A DNA stretch of 64,000 bases. Origin: Rhizomys pruinosus (lineage: Eukaryota > Chordata > Mammalia > Rodentia > Spalacidae). Both the position numbers and the translations under genes were made by a program. The stretch is taken from positions 595,523 to 659,522 of the forward strand of contig VZQC01008079.1 in the NCBI GenBank assembly GCA_009823505.1, given 5' to 3'. Numbering within the stretch: position 1 is the stretch's first letter; the number at the start of each line of letters is the position of its first letter. This document shows positions 45,363 through 57,809 of the stretch, one piece after another. The notes under the pieces were generated by a model. The model was not told where the DNA came from, ran no database searches, and worked only from the letters and a program-made list of their open reading frames with translations.

Positions 45363-47670
45363 CTCATGATGGCACCTGGGCACTGCTCTACAAGTCATGC
45401 CGCCTGACCGAATGATACTTATTTTCCAAGTTTGACTTGTCCCTGGAAGGAATAACTGGCTCACCAAAACCAGGAGCTGGATTTATGACTCCCCAAGGTG
45501 TTGGGCTTTTCATGAGGGCAGGACATCTGAGAATTTTGTTTGTATTATATTTTAGGAAGCCAGCCACATCTTATTTCCTCAGCCCCCAACCCTAGCCTGG
45601 GGAGCTCCCCAGCTCTCAGTCTTATTCAGCTTTCTTCTCATTGTGATGCACCTTTGTTTGCAGTAAAGTCCATTTTTCCTTATTCTGAGTCTCCATCCAG
45701 GTTCTCAGAGGCAGCCTCCGGTCTACCATCTTACCTAGAACCTTACATTACTATTTATTCTTTAGAAACATTTTTTATTCCAGAATACTTTTAGATCTAA
45801 AGGAGTCATGAAGCTATCACATGGCTTTCCTACACACCCCTTACCACATTTCCCTACTGTTAGCATCTTACATGTCCAGTAAGGAACTGTTACTAATACA
45901 AGATGATTTAAACACCAAGATTATCCACATTTCACGGATTTTTCCACTACAGTTTACCTTACTCCCCAAACTGCAGAGGTCAGCACCTCCTAGAACAGAA
46001 CTACTGACTGCTGCGTTAGTACAGAAGCTGGTTTGAATCAGTCCAAAGAAGACTCCATAAGAGCACCTGGAATCTGTGGAAAGCAAGGCCAGGTTCAAGC
46101 CCTGATGATTCATTGACTGAGTTTCCTTCAGGGTGGTATTACAGGATAAGTGCTCTGGAATGTAATTTCTTATCTTTGGCCAGAGTGAACCATAACTACA
46201 GGCAACCATATACTTTTTTGGCCCTTTTTTTTTCTTCCAGACAGGGTCTCCCCATAGCCCTAGCTGGACTAGAAATCACTATGTAGAACAGGCTGACCTT
46301 CTACTCAGAGATCCATCTGCCTCTGCCTCCCGAGTGCTGGGATTAAAGGCATGCTCCACCAGGAGAATAGCCTCATCTCATTGTTTTTGATCTACCTAAT
46401 ACCATGTAGCCTGCCCTATTGCTACTCTCTAAGCTACTTATGGGTGAGAAAGAGCGAATCTCCAGTGAAGAGCTCCAGAATGTAGGGGAAACTGGATGTC
46501 TGTCTTCAGTTTACTGTGACAACTGAGGAATCCACCATTCCAGAGGAATTCTGTGTGTGTGACACTGTGCTGGCTTGGAAGAGAAGCCATGTAATTAGAA
46601 GGATCTTCTGGTTACTATTTTATCCTGGCTTTTCCAGTTTTGTGGCCTAAAGGGGGTGTTTCAGCTTTACTCTCAATTTCTAGAATGTTTATCAGCCTGT
46701 TCTTATCCGTGGGTAGCTGCTAACTGGAAGTTTTGGAGAGGATCTAAGGATGCAGAACTATTCTGCTAAGCAGTCGATGTCCCTTTCAGTAGTTTTGCTT
46801 TTAACACATTTGTTAAAAAATATAACTGATTAACTTTTCACCATTACTGTGCAAGAGAATTCTGATTTCGACTATGTGCTTACATTTACCTATTAGTTTT
46901 ATAACTTTCAGGTTTTGTGTTATTAAGTAGCTTAAAACTCAAATTCTTGGTTAGGCTACATGGTAAACAAAGAGCACAGATTGTATTGTGTTCCAGTCAG
47001 TCTCTATTTAATGATCTTGGACTCAGTCTCATCACTCTACTTCCTGAAGAAGCTCTAGTACCTGCTCTGTGGAATATCTCAGAGGAAGGCAAGGACCACA
47101 AACTAAGATATCAATGAACTGTGAGCTGTAAAAGATGTAATCAGTATTGTGGGAGACTGTGAGGGAAGACCTTGCTTTGTCTGGGGACAGTGTTACTTCA
47201 GACCACAGTTGATTGTATCAGAAGCCCTGATGGGTAGGGCCACTGGTGCATCCATGTCAAGCACGGTTCTTCCTGTGTCTTTTGTGGCTCAGCCCATTTA
47301 GTACCTTCTTATATCCCTTAAAATGGGCAATATAAGAAATTGGACAATTAATCCATCCTGGCTCGTTTTCTCACTTGAAACTTGGATTATTTTCCCCTGG
47401 GCATTAATCTTGTTGATAGATGCACATCTTTTTGCTGCTTGAAAGCCGACAGCATTCAGTAGACTCTTTGGCTACAGAAACTTTCTCCCATTTTTTGGGA
47501 TACTATTCCTCATGAATAGAAAGTGAAGGTTCAAGAAACAGGCTTTAACAGATGTTTGAACGCATCAAGGATTGTCACAGGTCAGCAGAAGATGAGGTAT
47601 CATTTCCTGGTTCTAGGTTTGTGTGTTTACACAAGAACACGTATGAATTGTATATTTTAAAAAATTCCCA
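45363..47670. other. Duplicated noncoding sequence upstream of OR copy B
   Basis: Matches 4050-6206. It carries a B1 of its own and no recognised gene. Confidence 0.5.
46216..46366 (-). mobile_element. B1 SINE
   Basis: Reverse B1, specific to duplicon B (A is empty near 4880). Confidence 0.82.
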
Positions 47671-47912
47671 GGCTGAAGATAAGAGTACTGACTGCTCTTG
47701 CAGAGGACCTGGGTTCGATCCCCAGCTCCCACATGGCGGCTAGGAACCGCCTGTAACTCAAATTCTAGGAGAACTCCAGTTCCTGGGGAATTCGAGACCC
47801 TCTCTTGACCTCCGTGGCATTGCATGTCACCGGTGCAGAAACCTATATGCATACAATACAGTCATACACATATAAAAATAAATAAAATATAAAAAGCAAA
47901 AAAAAATACCAA
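47671..47912 (+). mobile_element. B2 SINE, long variant, forward
   Basis: Inserted at the same TTCCCAG place where duplicon A has a reverse B2. Doubled CCAGTTCC-type motif, B box GGTTCGATCCC, A-rich tail. Confidence 0.85.
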
Positions 47913-48283
47913 TACAATGTATTTAATTACACAGCCAGTTCTTCATGTAAGAAAGACATGTGCAAAATTTAGGGATCTGAAGATCATGCTTCTTGATAGG
48001 ATGCGTGTATCTGATGGTTGAAAGGTGTGTTTGATGGATGGCATGGCTGCTTGATTATCTCTTTGTACAGTTTACGTTTGTTTTGCTGTGGCTGACTGGG
48101 TGTACTGTTCATGTACAAAGTGTTGTGTAGGAGTATTTATCACTTGTGATTAAATTCATGTGATACTAACACAATCTTTTTTCATTACCTAGACTAAGTA
48201 TAAGTTTAAACAAATTGACAGACTCTTAATTGAAGATATCTTTGATTGCTTTTACTCATATTTGAGTTCATACAAATGTTTCT

Positions 48284-48445
48284 TTTTTTTTTTTTTTTTT
48301 TTTGTTTTTTCGAGACAGGGTCTCCCTGTAGCCCCAGCTGACCTGGAATTCACTCTGTAGACCAGGCTGGCTTTCAACTCACAAAGGTCCTCTTGTCTCT
48401 GCCTCCCAAGTGCTAGGATTAAAGGCGTGCGCTACCACGCCTGGC
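48284..48445 (-). mobile_element. B1 SINE
   Basis: Reverse B1 with a long T run. TSD TCATACAAATGTTT at 48269-48282 and a one-mismatch copy near 48446-48461. Duplicon A is empty (near 7765). Confidence 0.9.
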
Positions 48446-48461
48446 TCATACAAGTGTTTCT

Positions 48462-49000
48462 ATGCAATATACATATATTTTAATCTCTCAAGGGTGTAAA
48501 AGAGAAGGAACTAATGTTCTTTGGTAATATATGCATTTGGAATACATGTATGTGTCTGTATACTCAGGAAACATTATCATAGAGACCTTTTTGCCAATGC
48601 TTTATCCTCTTATATCAGGCAGTTCCTTGTAGGTTCCTCCTTAAGCTAAATGGGTAGTGTTTACCTACAGGACTTGAAGTCCTCTAATTTCTGTTTGTCT
48701 ATATTTTATTGTATTGAATTTTTATGTGTTTCATACATATTTTTTCAGTCCGTGTTAATCGCCATTATACCCGCTTCTCCCTTGTCACCCTCCCTCCGCC
48801 GACCCAGGAGCTCACACTGTCTTTTGTGCTTGAGTCCATTGTGCCGAATTACTCTTCCTGCTCATTCTTCAGTACTAGCTTCTCCCCTGAGCTCGAGTTT
48901 GCCTATCCTGAGTCTCTTTTCTAAAGAAGGCCAGGTCTTCCTCACCTGACCACCGTCTGCTGCCAATATTTCCTTAGCCAAGTTTGGGCTCTGCAATTAT
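48462..49000. other. Duplicated noncoding sequence
   Basis: Matches 7770-8315 of duplicon A; no recognised feature. Confidence 0.5.
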
Positions 49001-49235
49001 ATTTTTTTAATATTTATTTTATTTTATTTATTTTGTATGTGTATGAATGTACTGTCTGCATGTAAGTTTGTGCACCCGTGTCGTGCAATGCCACGGAGTT
49101 CAGAAGAGGGTGGCGGATTCCCCTGGAACTGGAGTCAAAGACAGTTAACAGCTGCCATGTGGGTGCTGGGGATCAAACCCTGGTCCTCTGCAAGAGCAGT
49201 TGGCGCTCTTAACCGCTAGGCCATCTCTCCAGCCC
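49001..49235 (-). mobile_element. B2 SINE, short variant
   Basis: Reverse B2 with TSD CTCTGCAATTAT-like before 49001 and after 49235. Duplicon A is empty near 8310-8322. Confidence 0.88.
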
Positions 49236-49506
49236 CTCTGCAATAATTTTTTTAAAAACTAGCTTTCAACATTGAAAATTTCATCTCAGAAATCTCAAAA
49301 ATGATATTTAGTAAGTTCTCAGGTTATGCTGCCTGCACATCTTGGTTTAAATCTCTGATTTTGACACTTCATCGTTTCATGACAAAGGAGTTGACTTGTG
49401 TAATGCTCAGAGGCCTTAGCTGTAAAGTGTAATAAGACTAAAGATTTATCCCATGTGTTTTGTCACAAACATGCAATAAGTGAGAGATTCTCAATTTGTG
49501 ATTTAA

Positions 49507-49737
49507 TTCTTTTTTAAAAAATATTTTATTATTTTCATTTTATGTGTATCATGCATTGCCTGCACGTGTGTAAGGGCACTTGTGTTATGCAATGCTGCAG
49601 AGGTCAGAAGATGGCATTGGAATTCCCTGGAACTGGAGTTGTGGACAGTTGTTATCTACCACGTGGGTGTTGGGAATCAAATCTGGTTCTTCTACAAGAA
49701 GGCGAGTGCTCTTAACTGCTGAACCTCTCTTCAGCCC
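49507..49737 (-). mobile_element. Old B2 SINE (shared, partly deleted in duplicon A)
   Basis: Diverged reverse B2. Its left end is still present at about 8570-8620 in duplicon A. Confidence 0.78.
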
Positions 49738-50640
49738 CTCGTGTGACTCTTTTCTTACCTGTCCACGGTGGATTGCTTTGGCAAGAACAGAGGAAGCAGA
49801 CTCATGTAAGCATTTGCCAAACTTCACTTTGTTGCTTCCCTTCTTCATTTCGAGTGTGTGTCCAGCTGCCTTTTCCCCACTGAAAATGGTATGAATCAAG
49901 GTCATCTTTTTGCCTATCCAGCTATTAAGTTTGAGCATTTATTTGACTCTCTGGATTTTCTTTCAAACATGCTTAAGTTCTAATACCTTGATTTAGTAAT
50001 GCAAGTAGCTTGTCCAACTCCCATTTGAGGTTTAAATCACTGTGTTCTTTCTCTTTCCCATGACCTCTTGCCCACTCTACCCCTCTCTGCACTTAAAGAG
50101 GCAAAGAGGCTTCATAATAGGTACTGGTGCCTTGGAGTGATGGCCATTCTCTGGATTCCATTTCACAGGTCTGTATCTCCAATTGTGATTCAACTCTGAC
50201 TGGATATGATACCAAACTATATGTCAAAGGTCTATCAGAAGTTTTGTGCTTGGGATAGGATTCTACCAAGTGCTATGAGATTTTCAGTACATGGCTTCAC
50301 ACCTCTGTTTCCACATTACAAACATGGGAAAAATTACTGCATTATCTGCTTTAGAAGTACTCATTAATTGTTTATTGAATGTTGGAATTAAATCACCTAA
50401 ATGTTGCAATTTTAATGTCTTATATAAGTTAGTGAATGAAAATTCTTGTTTTCCCAGAAAAGGCTTGACACCAAACATATGTAGATCTATTGTACAGAAA
50501 TTATTTTACAGTGTCACTTTCCACTTTCCATGTCCAATCATGAGAGTACATAGCAAACGACAGAATCATCTCATGTAGGAATACCAGCAGATTATCAACA
50601 AGGTGACATGGTGTAACTCTGAAGCCCTGAAACAGTTTTG
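49738..50640. other. Noncoding sequence kept in duplicon B and lost from A
   Basis: The first part matches copy C near 59450-59500 and 60968-61340. No gene recognised. Confidence 0.5.
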
Positions 50641-50654
50641 GGTTTGCTTAGAAC

Positions 50655-50664
50655 TTTTCTTTTT

Positions 50665-50724
<60 letters not shown>

Positions 50725-50806
50725 TTTCTCTTTTTTCTTTCTTTTTCTTTCATTTTTCCTTTAGGTTTCTTTCTTCTCTTTCTTCTTGTCTTTGTCTCTT
50801 TCTTTC

Positions 50807-50863
<57 letters not shown>

Positions 50864-50870
50864 TTATTTT
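50655..50870. repeat. Microsatellite (CTTT)n, two blocks
   Basis: Pure CTTT runs at about 50660-50723 and 50806-50862, joined by a degenerate pyrimidine tract. The strand asymmetry extends for over 200 bases. Confidence 0.97.
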
Positions 50871-50892
50871 CTTTCCTTGTATTACTTTCCTT

Positions 50893-51048
50893 CTTTCTCT
50901 ATTATTTTTTTGAAGTAAGATCTTTTTATATTACTTAATATTGTCTAGAACTCAAAATGTAGGTAATGTCAGCTTCAAACTCATGACCCTCCTGCCTTGG
51001 CTTCATTAAGTGCTGGGATTGCATGTTTGCAACAACACACCCATTTTG
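50893..51048 (-). repeat. Old B1-like element shared with duplicon A
   Basis: Matches 8680-8832. Recognisable only by the GTGCTGGGATT core and overall layout. Confidence 0.6.
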
Positions 51049-51289
51049 GGATTTCTCACAAATGAACGAAGGCGTAGGACCCATGGAATGGTGGCAAGCA
51101 GGGCATCTGATCATATTGTCAATGTCTGAAATTGTGACAGAATTGGGTATTAATTTGGTAACTGGACCCAATACTTAACAATACTTTCAAGAGGCTCTCA
51201 AATCCAAAAGCATGATAAATTTCTTAGGTTTCTGGTATGGGAAGTTTCCTAGGACATAATCTCATGTCAGTTACTACGAATGCGTCCCT

Positions 51290-51410
51290 GTTAAGAGAGA
51301 AAGAGAAGTGAAAGGAGAGTCAGGAAGGATGGAAGGATTGGAGATGGAAGGGAGAAGGACACGGGGAGGAAAAGAAGTGGGGATATGGGTAGATATGGAG
51401 GAGACAGGGG
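51290..51410. repeat. Purine-rich tract
   Basis: G/A-rich sequence corresponding to 9444-9555. Confidence 0.8.
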
Positions 51411-52139
51411 GGTCTACCACAATTATTGCTGTCAGGAAGTTAATCCCCATGGTTCAGGATCTGTCTCCTTCAGGTACTGTGAAATTACAAGAGCTTAATG
51501 TTTTTTTTTTTTTTTTTTCTGCTAGTAACAAGGTCCAGTGTGAGGTTCAGCTCACTATTCTGTTTTTCTGAGTTCCTGGGTTTTGATACTAGATTTTCTG
51601 CTGAACTTGTCCTACTGTAGTGGCTCACATGAGCAAATATGACTGTATATAGGGATCTGCTCTAATATTATTACATGAATTAGCATAGATTTCACAAAAA
51701 TCCACGTAGCTAGATATTAGTGTTAATACTTTATCAGAGAGAAAGCTTAGGGACATGCAGCAATTTTGCCCAAGGCTACCAAATAAACTTCTAAGACAGG
51801 GACCCATTTAAGCTTCCTGATAGTTGTAGTTCTTGCGCATCAAAGCTGTAGTTCTTGCTCAGCATTGTATGAAATGTTTATAGGATGTGTGCTCCAGGAA
51901 GCAATTTTATTTTCTGTTATGTTTCTAGTGTCGAAAACGCTGTTTAGAAAATGTGTGAATTAGTGAACAAATTTGCATTATTTCTTGAAGCCAGACTTGT
52001 TAACATTGGAAATATCTTCTCCGAGTTTAGAAGAGGCCAGTTTGAGTTCAGACTGTAAAATGTAGTTTGTCTAAATTTTGATGTAGTCTCTTGGAAAAAA
52101 GTGTGCATGTTATGTCTACCTGGTGAGGATCTCAGGACT
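51411..52139 (+). other. Conserved noncoding sequence upstream of OR exon B
   Basis: Presumed intron. Matches 9590-10299. Contains a T run at about 51500-51518. Confidence 0.5.
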
Positions 52140-52178
52140 GTGACATTTCCTTCTCTCATTCCCAGCAGGAAGAGCAAC
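52140..52178 (+). promoter_or_regulatory. Splice acceptor and 5' leader of OR copy B
   Basis: The same pyrimidine tract ends in CAG at 52166-52168, exactly 10 bases before the ATG at 52179. It is a few bases shorter than in copies A and C. Confidence 0.62.
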
Positions 52179-53152
52179 ATGAGGAGGGGGAAGCAGAGCA
52201 GTGTGTCTGAGTTCATCCTCCTGGGGCTCCCTAACCAGCCAGAGCAGCAGGGCATCTTCTTCACCCTGTTCCTGGCCATGTACCTGACCACGGTGCTGGG
52301 GAGCCTGCTCATCATCCTGCTCATCAGGATGGACTCTCGTGTCCACACCCCTATGTGCTTCTTCCTGTGCCACCTGGCCTTCTGTGACATCTGCTTTTCA
52401 TTCATCACTGTCCCAAAGATGCTCAGCAACATGCAGAATCAGCACCTGTGCATTCCTTTTGAGGGGTGCATTACTCAATTGTATTTGTTCTTGCTTTTTG
52501 TCTCTGTTGACAATTTTCTTCTTGGAATGATGGCCTATGACAGGTATGTGGCCATCTGTAACCCACTGCATTACATGGTTATTATGAGACAGGAGTTGTG
52601 TGACTTGCTGGTGGCTGCATCTTGGTTTTTCTCTTGTATGCATGCCCTGCTACATACCTCCTCCTGTTCCACCTCTCTTTCTGTGCTGACACCATCATCC
52701 CCCACTTCTACTGTGATCTCAAGGAGCACCTGTAGTTGTCCTGCTCAAATACTTCCCTCAGTGCACTGGTCATCTTCATCGAAGTTGGAGTGTTGACTCT
52801 CCTACCACTGGGTACTATTTTGGGCTCTTATATCTGCATTGGTTTTACTGTCCTCAAGGTCCCCTCCACTAAGAAGATCTGCAAAGTTCTGTCCACTTGT
52901 GGTTCCCACATCTTCTTGGTATTTTTGTACTATGGCACCCTTACAATTATTTATTTCTTTCATTCCTCAAATAATTCCCAAATTAAGGATGCAATTACTT
53001 CAACAATGTATACTGATGTGACACACATGTTGAACCCCTTCATCTATAGTCTGAGGAACAGAGACATGAAATTGCCTCTGGGGTTACTTTGGAGAAAAAG
53101 TGTTACTTTATCCAAGTGGGTGTTGAACCCTCATTTTCTTAATTGCTCTTGA
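52179..53152 (+). pseudogene. OR1J-like: Olfactory receptor pseudogene, OR1J-like (copy B), full length
   Basis: This is a full-length OR exon, about 324 codons, with start and acceptor as in copies A and C. The first part is open through the TM1 region (here GS instead of GN), LHTPM-like [21 protein letters not shown] and TM4. Compared with copy A one base is missing in the run of T and C near 52657, which shifts the frame. An in-register TAG at 52733-52735 stands where copies A and C have an AAG codon. From 52736 the shifted frame is open again through TM6 (KALSTCGSH-like VLSTCGSH), TM7 (MLNPFIYSLRNRD) and the tail, ending at 53152. The two lesions are independent, so this is a pseudogene even if one is a sequencing error. 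Extra cysteines in the TM2 region also look unusual. Confidence 0.9.
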
Positions 53153-53695
53153 GATATTTCTACCGATACTCCCTTAACATTGTATAGGTGAATACAGTAA
53201 GTTGCAAAAATGGCCACACTATTCTTCACTTTTTCAAGTTTGGAGATTATTTCCTTTATTCCTTGAATATGTGCCGATATTGTGACTTGCTTTGTCTAAT
53301 ACTTTTGGTGGACAGGCTTATGCAACTTGCATGCTTAGAAGGACTTTATCTCCACTATACTTTTAATTATAAAGTCACCAGACAAGCTAGGTGAGGATTG
53401 TGTGCATGAAGAAGAAAGGGTCCATGGAGTATGGCAAAGATGCTCCAGCTAGCACTTAGGCAGCACAAGTGGACCTAATAAGTGATATTTGGGCACTGAT
53501 GAGTCCTTGTTGAGATTAGTTGAACTGACTCAAGTACCATCCAGCTTAATATAGTCCCAAGCCAAATTTCTAGACTATAAATTATTATGTAAATGATAAT
53601 TTAAATCACTGTTTGGGGAGTTTTTATGCATCATACTTTTCCTTGATTCTGTGATCCCTTGCTCATTTTTGATCTGCTTATTATATCATCTTCAT
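53153..53695. other. 3' flank of OR copy B
   Basis: Noncoding; probable 3'UTR and downstream sequence. Mostly deleted in duplicon A. No clear AATAAA close to the stop codon was seen. Confidence 0.45.
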
Positions 53696-53699
53696 CCCA

Positions 53700-53905
53700 A
53701 TTTTATTTAAAAATTTATTTTTTTTATATGTTTGAGTGTTTTGTACTTAGTGTGTGCAATGGCTACAGAGGCAAGAAGAGGATGTTTGATCCTCTTGAAC
53801 TGGAGTTACACTTGTTAGCCACCACGTGGGTGCTGGGAAACAGAACAGAGGGGCTCTGCAAGAGCAACCAGAGCTCTTAACTTCTAGGCATTTCTCTAAT
53901 TCTGC
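53700..53905 (-). mobile_element. Old B2-like SINE (shared with duplicon A)
   Basis: Counterpart of 11495-11700. Confidence 0.65.
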
Positions 53906-54369
53906 TGCTTCCCTATTTTACAACAAATTGATTTCAGAACAGGCATGCTCGTCGATAGGAAATTTTCCATGACCTTTGCCTTTACTGATCTCCTCTTTCC
54001 TGCTAGTCTTCCCTATTTTTGTTAGGTATAATACTAATATGTACAAACATGTTTCCTCATCTTCCTAAAGAGACATAAATACTTGTCATGATATCAAAAA
54101 TATAAATCTTTTCTTTCTGAAAAGTGATACTTCATCAGAAATATATGTTTTGTCTTTAAGTAGAGAAATACTATTGAGTCATATTAGAGATATTAGATAA
54201 TCTTTCATTTTCCTTACGTTTTATCACCTACTCAAGTTACTGATATCACTTGAATAGCTGAGAATTCTTCAATTTGATATTATTGTCTTTATTTAGAATA
54301 AAATTCATATGTAAGCCCTCATATTAGCCTCATCCTTGACTGTAGAACATTATTTTAGATAAATAAAAT

Positions 54370-54485
54370 GGTAATCCAGGCATGTTGGTACATGCCTTTA
54401 ATCCCAGCACTTGGGAGGCAGAGGCAGATGGATCTCAGTGAGTTCACGTGCAGCCTGGTCTACATAGTGAGTTCCAGGCCAGCTG
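54370..54485 (+). mobile_element. B1 SINE at the right edge of duplicon B
   Basis: Forward B1, cut short after TTCCAGGCCAGCTGGG. A/B similarity ends here. Confidence 0.8.
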
Positions 54486-55335
54486 GGTTTTCCTACAGAG
54501 CAAATGGGGAAATCACCAGTTACAGGAGTCCCTTCAGTGCTCTGCTCACATTCCCCAGGCAGGGGCTGACAGCAGTTCTGCGCAACATGGAACCAGTTGT
54601 GGGGGAGAGAGCAGTCCACTAGCACATCTCTACTCTATGAGTCCACAGGTCTTCCCCCTAGGTTAGCTGACTGGCTGGGTGGGGTTGCCTGATTTTCAGA
54701 AGGATTCTTCTCTGGGAGGCATCTGATGTCTGATGGCCAGGGGTAGGGAATTTGGGAGAAAGTGTAATCATGCCACAGATCCTATAGTAAACCCCACCCA
54801 CCCATGGCTCATATTGGAAGAGGTGGTAGAAAGATTTTAAGAACTCGGGCTTGTCCATTAACATAGGTAAATGGAAGTGTTCAGAGCACTGGAAACTTAC
54901 TCATGTGAACTTGAGGCAATGCTGGCATCATGCACAAGACCCATGTGGACTCAATCAATGAAGGACCCAGCTTGGAGTGAGGGTAATGTGTGGTGGGCCA
55001 GCCTTAGCCTGAAAGGTCTTGGCAACTGATTAGTGCTGGATGAAGGTGAATAGAGCTTCTTTAAGATGTCTAGAGCAGCTGAATAGACTAGAGTGGATAA
55101 ACTTGCATGGAAGGATATCCAGGTATAAATGTTTGTCTAGATAGGACTTAACATATATTACAGAATCCCTGAGGTATGATGTGGGAATACCCTAGTGGTA
55201 GGCTGCGGGAATGTTGTTAAATTTAATTAAGAGCTATTGTATTAAATTCATAAAAGGCGATAGAAGTATTTGAAATAAAAAGAAAACATAAGCATATTGA
55301 TCAGGCTCTAAATATTTAAGTAGTTTCTATAGCTT
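54486..55335. other. Unassigned sequence between duplicons B and C
   Basis: Moderately GC-rich at first (to about 55000), then AT-rich. No protein or repeat family recognised. Overlapping short frames only. Confidence 0.45.
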
Positions 55336-55470
55336 CTGTTGCTAGGAATTTATATTTTTATTACATTATGATCTGATAACACACAGGAAATATTTTAATT
55401 AATTTAAAGCAAAGAGCCACAGAAGCTAGCAGCCAGCAGAGTTTACAGCATAGCTTACATGAGATAAGAG

Positions 55471-55601
55471 TCTTGCCGGTGTGGTGGCACATGCCTTTAA
55501 TCCTAGCACTTGGGAGGCAGAGGCAGGCGGATCTCTGTGAGTTCAAGACCAGCCTGGTCTACAGAGTGAGTTCCAGGACAGCCAGAGCTTCAGGGAGACA
55601 A
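55471..55601 (+). mobile_element. B1 SINE
   Basis: Forward B1 (CCGGTGTGGTGGCACATGCC start). It is preceded at about 55340-55400 by a scrap of antisense L1 (CATTATGATCTGATAA). Confidence 0.88.
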
Positions 55602-55848
55602 AAAAACGTCTTTACAACTCTTTCCCAAGATGAAATATGTCTCCTTGATCCTATTTGCTAATGCAGAGTGACAGAGCCCACCACCCCAAAGTACATCACC
55701 TTGTCATAAGAATTATGTTGAGCTAAAGGCACCAGAAAAATTACACACACAAGGAGAGTACTCAGTTTCTTTTTTTCCTCTTGATAGCAGCAAAGCCCCA
55801 ATGTGACATGTGTCCTATATAGTCCACCCATTTTTTACAAGAGAGAAA

Positions 55849-56037
55849 GGCTGGAGAAATGGCTCATAATTAAGAACAGTTGCTGCTCTTGCAGCACCCA
55901 CAATGTAGCTAACAATTATCTGTAAGTCCAGTTCCAGGGATTCTGATTCCCATTTCTGACCTCCACAGACATTGCACACATGTGGTACACCTAAATACAT
56001 AGAGGAAAGAACACTCAGATTCATAAAAAAATCCTGG
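55849..56037 (+). mobile_element. Old B2 SINE, short variant
   Basis: Forward B2 with a degenerate tRNA part (GGCTGGAGAAATGGCTCA) and a single CCAGTTCCAGGGATTCTGAT segment. Confidence 0.75.
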
Positions 56038-56800
56038 TGCAATGGTTTGAATGAGAATGTCCCCCATTAGGCTCCACGGATTTGGTGGTGTGGTTTGGGA
56101 GATCTTAGAAGGTGTTGTCATGCTGGATGAAGCTCATCACTGGGGGTTGAGGAGGGTCAGAGAATTCAAAAAACCTCTCCAGTCTCCAGTTTCCTATGTT
56201 TGCTTGAAGATGTGGACCACAGCTTTCTGTTCCAGCTCCTGCCACCATGCCTCCTCACTAGGATGAACTCTAATTCCCCTAGAACTGTCAACTGTAAACT
56301 CAAATAAACTTTCCTTTTATAAGCTCCTTTTGTTGTGGTGATGCTATCAGAACAATAGAAATGTGGTTAATACAGTAATTGATACCAGAAGTGGGTGTTG
56401 ATTGTGAAGAATTTGACCATGTGGGTGTTTGGATATATGTGGAAAACTTTAACTTTGGGCTAGAAAACAGTTAAATGCTGTAAGCAGAGATTAATGGGCC
56501 ATCCTAGAAGGAGCCTGGAAGAAAGTAGTGCTGAGAAAAATGTAGTTCCAGAGGAAAATAAGGACTTACACAGCAAGTGGAATATTTTGGCAGAGTCTGG
56601 GTGGAGTTTGCCCAAAGCTCAAATGATCGACTGAGGCTAAGTTGAAAAGCAATAGACTAACTTATTTTTCCAGTCTCTCTTTGCTTTCTGTGTCTGCTGG
56701 GATACGTGAACCCTGGCTTCTGTTCCACCAACTCCTGTCATCATACCTCCCCACCATGATGGACTCTAATTCCCCCAAACCCATAAGCTCAAATAAATCA
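56038..56800 (+). mobile_element. MaLR/ERVL-like element: LTR, partial internal region, partial second LTR
   Basis: An LTR of the 9071-9438 family runs to TTAATACA at 56374, with AATAAA near 56303. Internal sequence starting GTAATTGATACCAGAAGTGG follows, then from about 56660 the 3' half of a second LTR. No protein-coding frame recognised. Confidence 0.65.
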
Positions 56801-56975
56801 GAGAGAGACTGGAGAATGGTAAAGTTTTTTGAACTCTCTAAGCCTGCCTCCAGTGACAAGCTTCCTTCATCATGGCCACACCTTCCAAGACCTCCCAGCA
56901 CCAGCAACCAGGGACAAAATGTCTAAATACTTGGAGCGTATGGGGGACATTCTCAATCAAAACCATCACAATGAG
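56801..56975 (-). repeat. Inverted LTR fragment
   Basis: Reverse-strand LTR sequence matching the right part of 62743-63106 (CTGGAGC-like, GGGGGACATT..CAATCAAAACCATCACA). It sits against the + strand LTR fragment and forms an inverted junction. Confidence 0.55.
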
Positions 56976-57800
56976 GATTCATGTTTTCTTGCTTTTTTAT
57001 GTTTCTAGCAATTCTGTGTTGCCTTTTTATCTGCTGGTTGGCCTATTCCCTCCTTTTGCTGGCTGAAATTCTTACTACATCATTTGTGCTTATAGGGGTA
57101 ATCTTTAGTACTACTCTGCAACAAGAAACCAAACTTCTGTATCAGCAGCAACATGAGTCTATAAAAAATATAGAAATATGCTTAAAAATCAATTACAGTC
57201 AGAGTGGTACTGAATGTGACCAAAATTCATTGAGAAAGAAGCGGGAGAAATAGAGGAGCTAAAAGGTTCAATAAGACAAAACAGAAACAAATAGAAGATT
57301 GAATGAGATTGTTATGGAATGGCAGAGACATCAGAGAATATAAAAAATAACAAATACATGTATTAAAGAATTTTGTAATAGTAAAAAAAATAAATTCAGT
57401 ATTTGACTATTGGAAGGTGTGGAATAAAAAAATCCAAGTCAGTTATATTAAGAAAATACCAAGAATGAAATCAAAATAGTACTTAGTGCACAAATGGGGG
57501 AAAAGGAGGAATGAGAGGCGGAAACAAGGAAGTCACAGAAGAGAAATGCATAAAAATGAAGTGGAATATAAGGAAGCAATAACAAGTCATAAAAATAAAA
57601 AAAATTTCATCTTGTGAAAAATATGATGAACACATAGAAAATGAAAAGAAAAAGCACAGAGGCAAGAGAAAGCTAGTTTCCTGGTTCATGAAAACTTGGG
57701 GGGTGATCAATACTGTCCTATTTGGGAAGAGGAGTGCTGCAGTCAGAATGCTCTAACTTACCCTCAATCTCTAGCGTAATTATGGGGCCATTCCTAAATC
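56976..57800. other. A-rich noncoding sequence, unassigned
   Basis: Strongly A/G-biased from about 57120. A 90-residue frame (56981-57253) has a hydrophobic start but no motif I know. I do not call it a gene. Confidence 0.4.
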
Positions 57801-57809
57801 ATCGTTAAT

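Larger units (their letters stand above)
27468..54485 (+). repeat. Duplicon B (segmental duplication carrying OR copy B)
   Basis: It is the same unit as duplicon A, expanded to about 27 kb. The main insertions are the nested L1/LTR element (29620-41936), a solo LTR at 28745, a 5'-inverted L1 at 42592-44334 and several SINEs. It keeps about 1.3 kb (roughly 49560-50870) that is missing in A near 8620. Orientation and order are identical to A. Confidence 0.85.

Noticed and set aside
50638..50913. Open frame rich in F, L and S
   Set aside because: It is the translation of the CTTT microsatellite.
56981..57253. 90-residue frame with a hydrophobic N-terminus, looking like a membrane protein
   Set aside because: No family motif, A-rich low-complexity context and LTR debris upstream.
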